A DNA stretch of 64,000 nucleotides from Phallus indusiatus. Taxonomy: Eukaryota > Basidiomycota > Agaricomycetes > Phallales > Phallaceae. The stretch is from assembly GCA_027605045.1 (NCBI GenBank), contig JAQFWX010000004.1:3334107-3398106 (forward strand), given 5' to 3'. Under the pieces are notes generated by a model, which was not told the DNA's origin, did not search any database, and was given only the letters and a program-made list of their open reading frames with translations. Position 1 is the first letter of the stretch, and the number at the start of each line of letters is the position of its first letter. Both the position numbers and the translations under genes were made by a program. Positions 58,313-64,000 of this stretch are shown here, one piece after another.

Positions 58313-60216
58313 ATGCAAAACAAGCCCTTACTGAAATCACAAAACAATAACGTATCATCCGTAAACGCTACCTCAAAGAAACCTCAATCCGACTCTGCCC
58401 AATATGCCTTCCAAATCAGCTCTCAGTCTTCCGACAACACCTGCAACAAGAAAACTAGCCAGTCGTTCTTGGTCGAATTACCAGACGAATCCTTGGGTCA
58501 TATCATTGCCTATGTCGACACCCCTTCCTCTCTCATCGCCTTATCTCGAGTCAATCGCAGACTCCGGAACTATATAACGGACGACAGCACCTGGTATCGG
58601 TCTTTCGCATATCGTTACTTTGGAATGGGCTCGGAGTCTTACCCATCATTGTGGCAAAGAACTATGCTGCGACGCTCAGAAAACTCTTGGAAGAAAGAAT
58701 TCATAAAGCGGTACGAATTAGTGCTGTAAGTATCGCCACTTCATCTTGATTTTCAGACACTGAATGTTTTTTTTTCAGGCGATGGGAGAAGTCTCGTAGC
58801 TCAATAATGAGTTATCAACCGCATTCTTGGAACGTCGACAGTATGTATCTGATGGACAATATGTCCTTAATGACAACAAGTCTTCAATACGGCGTTGTCG
58901 CGCGTAGCTTTCCATCTACAGGTAAGCATTAGTATTATCTTCTCACTCGTATGGTCGGTCTTTTAAAGCAGCATTTTTTCAACTTTCAAGGAAAAATCTT
59001 GCGAGGCTTTTTGGACGCATCCGGCACAGCTAATGGCTTTGGTATAGGTAATCCAAACGCCGAATTCTCCCCCCACGTTTCTTGCGTTGCCGTTTCATCG
59101 CGGGGTGGAACCGCGCAGATCGCTTGGGGTTTTCGAAATGGCGAGATTTCTCTCACAACTGCTCCGAGAGCGATGGATTCAGATCGTCCAGCCGCACGTT
59201 ACTTACGTTGCCGTGCTCAGGACGAACACCCGAGTCAGGTTCAAAGCCTGGCTTTTGCTTCGGCTTGCAATGGGGGAGAAGATGATGGCTTGGTCTTCAG
59301 CGGCTGCTCTCGCGGTCAGGTCAAACTATGGGATAGCAAACGGTTGCGTTGTCTCTGGTCAGGAAGCATCAACAAAGATGAACATCACGACGCACCAAAC
59401 ACAAACGCCTGTACCGAGCTTGTTTTCCTGGCCACCAAAGGTATCCTCGTTGCCGCATGTGAAAACGGCGATTTCGCTGTCTGGCCAAGCTTCCAAGTGC
59501 ATCGAAGCGACGTCAACGACTATATGGTTCTCATCGAGGACAGCATACGGATCGCTCAATGATGGATAGATAAACCGAAGACGGCCGCATCGCTTTCTAT
59601 TGATCCCGAGTCAGATTCCTCCAACGTCATAATCCTAGTACGATACCCCAAGGACAGAGTTTTCTACCGTTATGATATCAACACTTTGCGTAAGGCTGTC
59701 GTCTGTTCGCGCTTTGGCGTTGATGTTGAAGCAAGCTTTCAAATAACGTCCCTTAAACCATGCTTTGTACTCAACGGAGCATCATCGGGCACCACAGTCA
59801 CGCCACCAATTGTCTCGAAAGCCACATCTTCAACACTATCGATCAACTTGCCATCGCGATGGGTATCAAAACGTTCATCACCATTCATCCTTACTGGGGA
59901 CTCTCTTGGCAACGTGTCTGTCTGGAACTGGGACACTCATTCTGACTACACGGAGTTTGTGTTTTCATCTGGGACTAATAATTGCGACTACGAAATTATC
60001 CAATCTGATGCCTACGTCCAACCCTTTCAGACTTGGGAAGCCTATGAAGATGGCACTGTTTGTTCGTTAGAAGCGGACGAGAATCTCATTGTGACAGGGA
60101 GGTGAGTGAATATCAATCATCATCGTATCCTTCTTTTACTTACATTCTTTTGACATTCTCACAGTTCTCATGGTGTTATCAAGGTTTGGGACATCCTGAC
60201 ACTAGACCTATGGTGA
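58313..60216 (+). CDS. F-box/WD40 protein with an in-frame TGA and truncated 3' end
   Basis: Exons 58313-58725, 58779-58921, 58991-60101 and 60165 onward. Residues 50-110 form an F-box (FLVELPDESLGHII then SLIALSRVNRRLRNYI and WYRSFAYRYFG). Several WD repeats follow: GLVFSGCSRGQVKLWDS, ILVAACENGDFAVW, FILTGDSLGNVSVWNWD and LIVTGSSHGVIKVWDIL. Such proteins select substrates for SCF ubiquitin ligases. Two problems: an in-frame TGA at 59560-59562 (after RIAQ), with the same frame continuing WIDKPKTAASLS on the far side, and a second stop where the TIR element begins (TGG-TGA, 60211-60216). No intron removes the first stop in phase. So this is either a recent pseudogene or one wrong base. The C-terminal blades of the propeller are missing unless the element is spliced out. 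Confidence 0.68.
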
Positions 60217-60808
60217 GCCCCCGCGTAGCTCACTAAGGGTGTTGGAATTTCGAAGAAATTCCAACACTGTCGGGACCGTCTAGGTCCCACGAATCTTTTT
60301 TTAATTGGCCAAAGGCCAATTACATAGTAAAATCTCGAGATATTCATCATTTTGTATTTCACCCTTTGTATGCCTGATTAGTGAGCCTATTATAAAATCA
60401 ATCCTAGGGTCAATCACTCTACAGCCTTATTTTTTCTATCATGTGCTTTTTTTTTCAGGGGGTTTCCGGGTATATGCTATGTGCTCTATTTTCTGATCAT
60501 GTGACCACCCCTGCATTCTGACTAGAAGGGGATGGATGCATTACTCAACTTTTGGATGACACTCAGGTATAAAGTATGACTTACATAAGTCGCACCAGCT
60601 GGTGTGGCTTATGTAAGTCATACTAGCTAGTATTTTTAGTTTGAGACTATTGGCTCGCCTCAGTATAAAGTATGGCTTACATAAGTCGCGCTAGCTGGTG
60701 TGGCTTATGTAAGTCATACTAGCTAGTATTTTTAGTTTGGGACCATTGGCATCGTTATACAGCACCATTTAGTACTACTAACTGATGTGTTTTCTATAGG
60801 GGGCTCAC
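60213..60808. mobile_element. ~600-bp non-autonomous TIR element in the WD40 gene
   Basis: Bounded by the inverted repeat GTGAGCCCCC / GGGGGCTCAC (60213-60222 and 60799-60808). No coding frame inside. The interior is packed with hairpins: a 13-bp palindrome GTGTTGGAATTTC (60239-60267), GGGACC/GGTCCC (about 60272-60288), AATTGGCC/GGCCAATT (60303-60321), and a duplicated 97-bp unit with its own hairpin. The target duplication is unclear (CTAT-like sequence on both sides). The ends look like splice sites: GTGAGC at the left and TATAG just inside the right. Confidence 0.65.
60564..60755. repeat. Tandem pair of ~97-bp hairpin units
   Basis: Two near-identical units starting CAG(G)TATAAAGTATG at 60564 and 60661. 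Each contains an inverted repeat GTATG[A/G]CTTACATAAG / CTTATGTAAGTCATAC around an AGCTGG centre and ends with CTAGCTAGTATTTTTAG. Differences are a handful of substitutions. Confidence 0.8.
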
Positions 60809-60959
60809 TATAAGACTTCTTCTAGATGGTTATATGCATCCAAGGTAAGATTGTCTATAAAAGGTCACTTTTTTTTCTCTTCTTGCCTTCTCACCCCTCT
60901 TTCTTTTTTCCTTTCTCTTTCTTTTCTCCATAGCTTTTCATCCTTCTCCTCCATTTCCC

Positions 60960-63634
60960 GTGTTAATATCATCCAACACACCATCCCGGTTGCCTCTACC
61001 AAATAGTTCCCATTTGCATCCGTCCATCACACCCACACCATCCCGTCGACATTCATCTCTACAACTACTCCATCATCCGCCCAACCCATCCTTTCATATC
61101 TTCTGTACCCCAGTATGGCAGAAATGCCATTGGAGACCCAATATCTTTGTTCCCCCAAGAGGTCATTGTGCTTTCGACCGTGATCATTGTCATCGCGTGT
61201 TCGTTAGTCAAGCAGGCTATGATACCGTGCCAGAACTATACCAGGAGATCCTCCAAAACTTGGCAAACGGTATCGATGCCTTTGCCCTTCGCGTCTCTGG
61301 CCAACACGATCTACAGAGCAAGCTCAATAAAGATGTCGATGCTTCACTTGGCTCGGATGGCGCTACCATCGTGTCCGCACTGGTCAGATCTTTACTTCTT
61401 GACCGGTTTTGTTGGTCGATAGGCCTGGGTGTTCCTGACAGCCAATCCCAGCATCATCCTGATTTCACTACCAACCAAAACAATCTGGGGCCTATTCGGA
61501 ACTACAGACTGATCATCAGTACCACACATGCTGCCCGCACAGCTATACATGTTAACGAGTCGTTGCCCCAAGGATCCATTCCCGCCGACATCGATTGTGA
61601 CAAATATCTTGGGCTCTCCTTTGCTGGGTGGTACGCTGGACGGTCAGAAGTCTGTGCTACATTCTCCGGGGCAACAATACCGATGTACCTGAACCTCAAG
61701 CCCTTCAAAATGATTTTGACAATATCTTTATTTCTCTTCTTCAAGCCCTCATTGACACTGAAGATAGCGACCGCAGTATTGACGTTCCCATGCTCTGGTG
61801 TAACTGCGTTCAAGACACAGGATCACCCGTCAAACCGGTTCACGAGGACACTGCGATTCCCGGGCGTTCTAGACCAACCGGTGCCGGCTCTACCCATACT
61901 AAAGACGATCTAGCTGATGGCCAGCAGGATGACACTGGGGAAGAACATGTCAAGAAAAAGAATATATCGCAGCTTCAAGTACTCATGGAAGATGATCTAC
62001 ATGAAGCTCCAGTTTCATCCCCGTCCGTTCACCCTCCCATTTCACGCCGTGCACCATCCAAACGTCCTCGGATCGAGAGCGATGATGAAGATGAAGCAGA
62101 AGCAGCAGATCCTGAACCTCCTTGCACTGTGCGCCAAGATTTGATGGCCTTTATGCAAGGCTATGACAAGGGTGACTTTGATGTCCACCTTCCTCGTGAT
62201 ACCTTATCAGACATACCCGCTCGAGTAAGTACTTTTTATCTGTTCATTTAATTTAAATTCAACTTTTTTTTTTTTCCAAAGGATCAGATCTCCTCTCATA
62301 TCATCAAGATATGGTCATGTTGTGTCAAGGGCCAATCGGAGCGTGTATGGGATCGCCACACTTGGTACCTGCCATGGACAGACGGAATGGTATTTTTCTT
62401 TTTTTCTCTAAGCTCTCAGTATATATATATTCATTGATTTTTTCTTTCTTTTTCACTGCTTGTTCTTTAATAGTTTGATTACCAAGAGCTTGCTACTCTC
62501 CTCTCAATGCTGAGTGTGTCCAAAGACGAGCCGCCCTCTGCCTTACATCCTCAGTTGCACGTCAATTCCACGGCTGGTTTCGATGCTCTTTCCATACCAC
62601 AACAATGTGAAATTTTCACCCTTTCCAATATTCACTTCACACTACCCCGCATTAACCAAGACCCTTCAATTCCTGCAATCCTGAGGACGTTAGGTGTCGG
62701 CTTAGTTCAGCCTATCAGCATCCAATGTAAGACCAAGTTCATTATTTCTTTGCTTTTTTTTTTTTACGCTCTCTTTCAGATAATAGAGGCGATCGTAAAT
62801 ACCCTAGCTCGTTTTGTCAATGGCTTTCTTGTCCGACTCGACAGTCGTGTACAAGTTGCTTTGCAATGTTCCTCCCCTAAACGACTGTCGTACGTCCCAT
62901 ATATCTCATTTCTTATTAAACTGTTCTAATTTCAACAACAGGAAGATTGACATCTCGTCACAGGTCGGACTAGATAGCCAGGGCAATGTCCTTCATAGCA
63001 TGCCACCCGACCGCTATGTTAACTCGGTCGGGTACCCGCTTCCCACCTGGATCCGCATTCTAGCTGGTGCTCAGCTATTGATATTTGATTTTGGACAAGA
63101 TGAGCAAGCCTGCTGCGTACTCAGGGTTGGAGATATGATGTAAGTAAATTTTAATTTATTTTCCTTGAAATACAAATGTTAACCGTTATTGGTTTCTCTA
63201 GCGTCCTTCGTGCAAATACCCCATTCACTACTATTACTTTAGAAGAAGCTGTTGTCTTACAAGGCGTTTCATCACCTTGTTTGATTTTGAACGTATCCTC
63301 TGCATGCCTAGTTATCAACGCTGTGGTATGGAGCTGCATCATGTCATCCGAAAGCTTTCCAGTTTCATGTTCCAAACACAGTCCTTAAACTTTCATACCC
63401 ATAATTCAGACTTGTATTACAGTAAGGGCTATTTCTTTTATCTCTCTTTGCTCCATTTCATATCGTTCACACTTGTTGTTTATAGTTAGTCCAGACGATT
63501 TACAAGTCTTTATTCTTTGGCTTGTACATCACATGCGTGGCAGAGAAGGCTGTGTTTGGGCTAGTAGGTTGATCAAGGCCCGGCCAGAAATGTATCATAG
63601 AATCCAATCACTTGCTCAAGGGACACCCCCTTAG
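60960..63634 (+). pseudogene. Subtelomeric gene of unknown family, frameshifted
   Basis: A long coding-like region with plausible introns, each with GT-AG ends (GTAAGT...CCAAAG at 62225-62280; GTATTT...AATAG at 62389-62473; further ones later), and a final exon ending at TAG 63632-63634 (reading PDDLQVFILWLVHHMRGREG). The frame changes without a splice near 61650 (GWYAGRSEVC to ILRGNNTDVPEPQ), and two later joints (about 62780 and 63260) also fail to stay in phase. No ATG starts the first long frame; it opens at a GTG. Recognisable texture: LPQGSIPADIDCDKYLGLSF, an acidic ESDDEDEAEAADPE patch, PTWIRILAGAQLLIFDFG. I do not recognise the family. Its position 130 bp from the telomere suggests a decaying member of a subtelomeric family. 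Confidence 0.55.
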
Positions 63635-63710
63635 TCCTTTCGCTTTTCTTTTCTTTCATCGTTTAAATATCATCTTGATGTTCCACGCATTTACATTGAA
63701 CGTCCTTTCT

Positions 63711-63713
<3 letters not shown>

Positions 63714-63741
<28 letters not shown>
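63714..63741. repeat. (CT)n microsatellite next to the telomere
   Basis: About 14 uninterrupted CT units immediately upstream of the telomere-proximal T-rich stretch. Confidence 0.9.
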
Positions 63742-63744
<3 letters not shown>

Positions 63745-63758
63745 TATTTCTTTTTGTG

Positions 63759-64000
63759 GTTAGGGTTTAGGGTTTAGGGTTTAGGGTTTAGGGTTTAGGG
63801 TTTAGGGTTTAGGGTTTAGGGTTTAGGGTTTAGGGTTTAGGGTTTAGGGTTTAGGGTTTAGGGTTTAGGGTTTAGGGTTTAGGGTTTAGGGTTTAGGGTT
63901 TAGGGTTTAGGGTTTAGGGTTTAGGGTTTAGGGTTTAGGGTTTAGGGTTTAGGGTTTAGGGTTTAGGGTTTAGGGTTTAGGGTTTTAGGGTTTAGGGTTT
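63759..64000. repeat. Telomere repeat array, unit TTTAGGG
   Basis: About 34 head-to-tail copies of the 7-mer TTTAGGG running to the last base of the window, G-rich strand reading towards the end as expected for a right telomere. The first copy is truncated (GTTAGGG), and one 8-mer (TTTTAGGG) occurs near 63982. This marks the end of a chromosome or contig. Confidence 0.97.

Noticed and set aside
60564..60755. CRISPR-like spaced repeats
   Set aside because: Only two units with internal hairpins and no unique spacers, in a eukaryotic subtelomere.
60213..60808. Solo LTR (TG...CA ends)
   Set aside because: The ends do read TG/CA, but no 5-bp duplication is present and the interior is a series of hairpins. 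A short TIR element fits better.

Overview
This window is a chromosome arm end from a filamentous basidiomycete, most likely an Agaricomycete. The reasons are the many short GT-AG introns (about 45-75 nt), the mushroom-type gene families (paired small proteins that look like DUF6593, a Kex2-processed repeat protein, a CE16-like esterase, an asaB-like oxidoreductase, a GNEQAH-signature MULE-like transposase) and a terminal telomere array. The array unit is the 7-mer TTTAGGG, not the TTAGGG usual in fungi.

0-15.5 kb: a 5' partial glutamine-rich protein, a GNAT acetyltransferase, an alpha/beta hydrolase of the GDSAG type, a perfect 233-bp inverted repeat, two divergent paralogous C2H2 zinc-finger regulators, and a secreted nine-exon SGNH/CE16-like esterase. 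15.5-28.3 kb: an SDR pseudogene that has lost its Rossmann core, two tandem cytochrome P450 paralogues, the mitochondrial disaggregase Hsp78 and an asaB-like hydroxylase/desaturase. 29-41 kb: the HAP5/NF-YC subunit and two four-exon DUF6593-like paralogues separated by a 5.7-kb gene-poor stretch. 42-50.6 kb: a serine-rich SH3 protein, a degenerate HNH-family protein, two small secreted proteins (one a Kex2-repeat precursor) and a small beta-trefoil-like protein.

51.8-57.9 kb is the most striking feature: a complete two-gene DNA transposon of 6,057 bp. It has long (~90-100 bp) imperfect terminal inverted repeats, a likely decayed 9-bp target duplication, an apparently intact seven-exon MULE-like transposase (1,195 aa) and a divergent 285-aa gene carrying zinc-finger motifs. 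After it come an F-box/WD40 gene with an in-frame TGA, whose 3' part is entered by a ~600-bp TIR element that carries splice-like termini, then a frameshifted subtelomeric gene and the telomere.

Four single-base frameshifts in otherwise well-conserved exons (both P450s and Hsp78, twice) all fall in homopolymers, so residual sequencing error is the simplest explanation for them. All exon models were built by eye from reading frame, splice consensus and paralogue comparison. No database search was possible.
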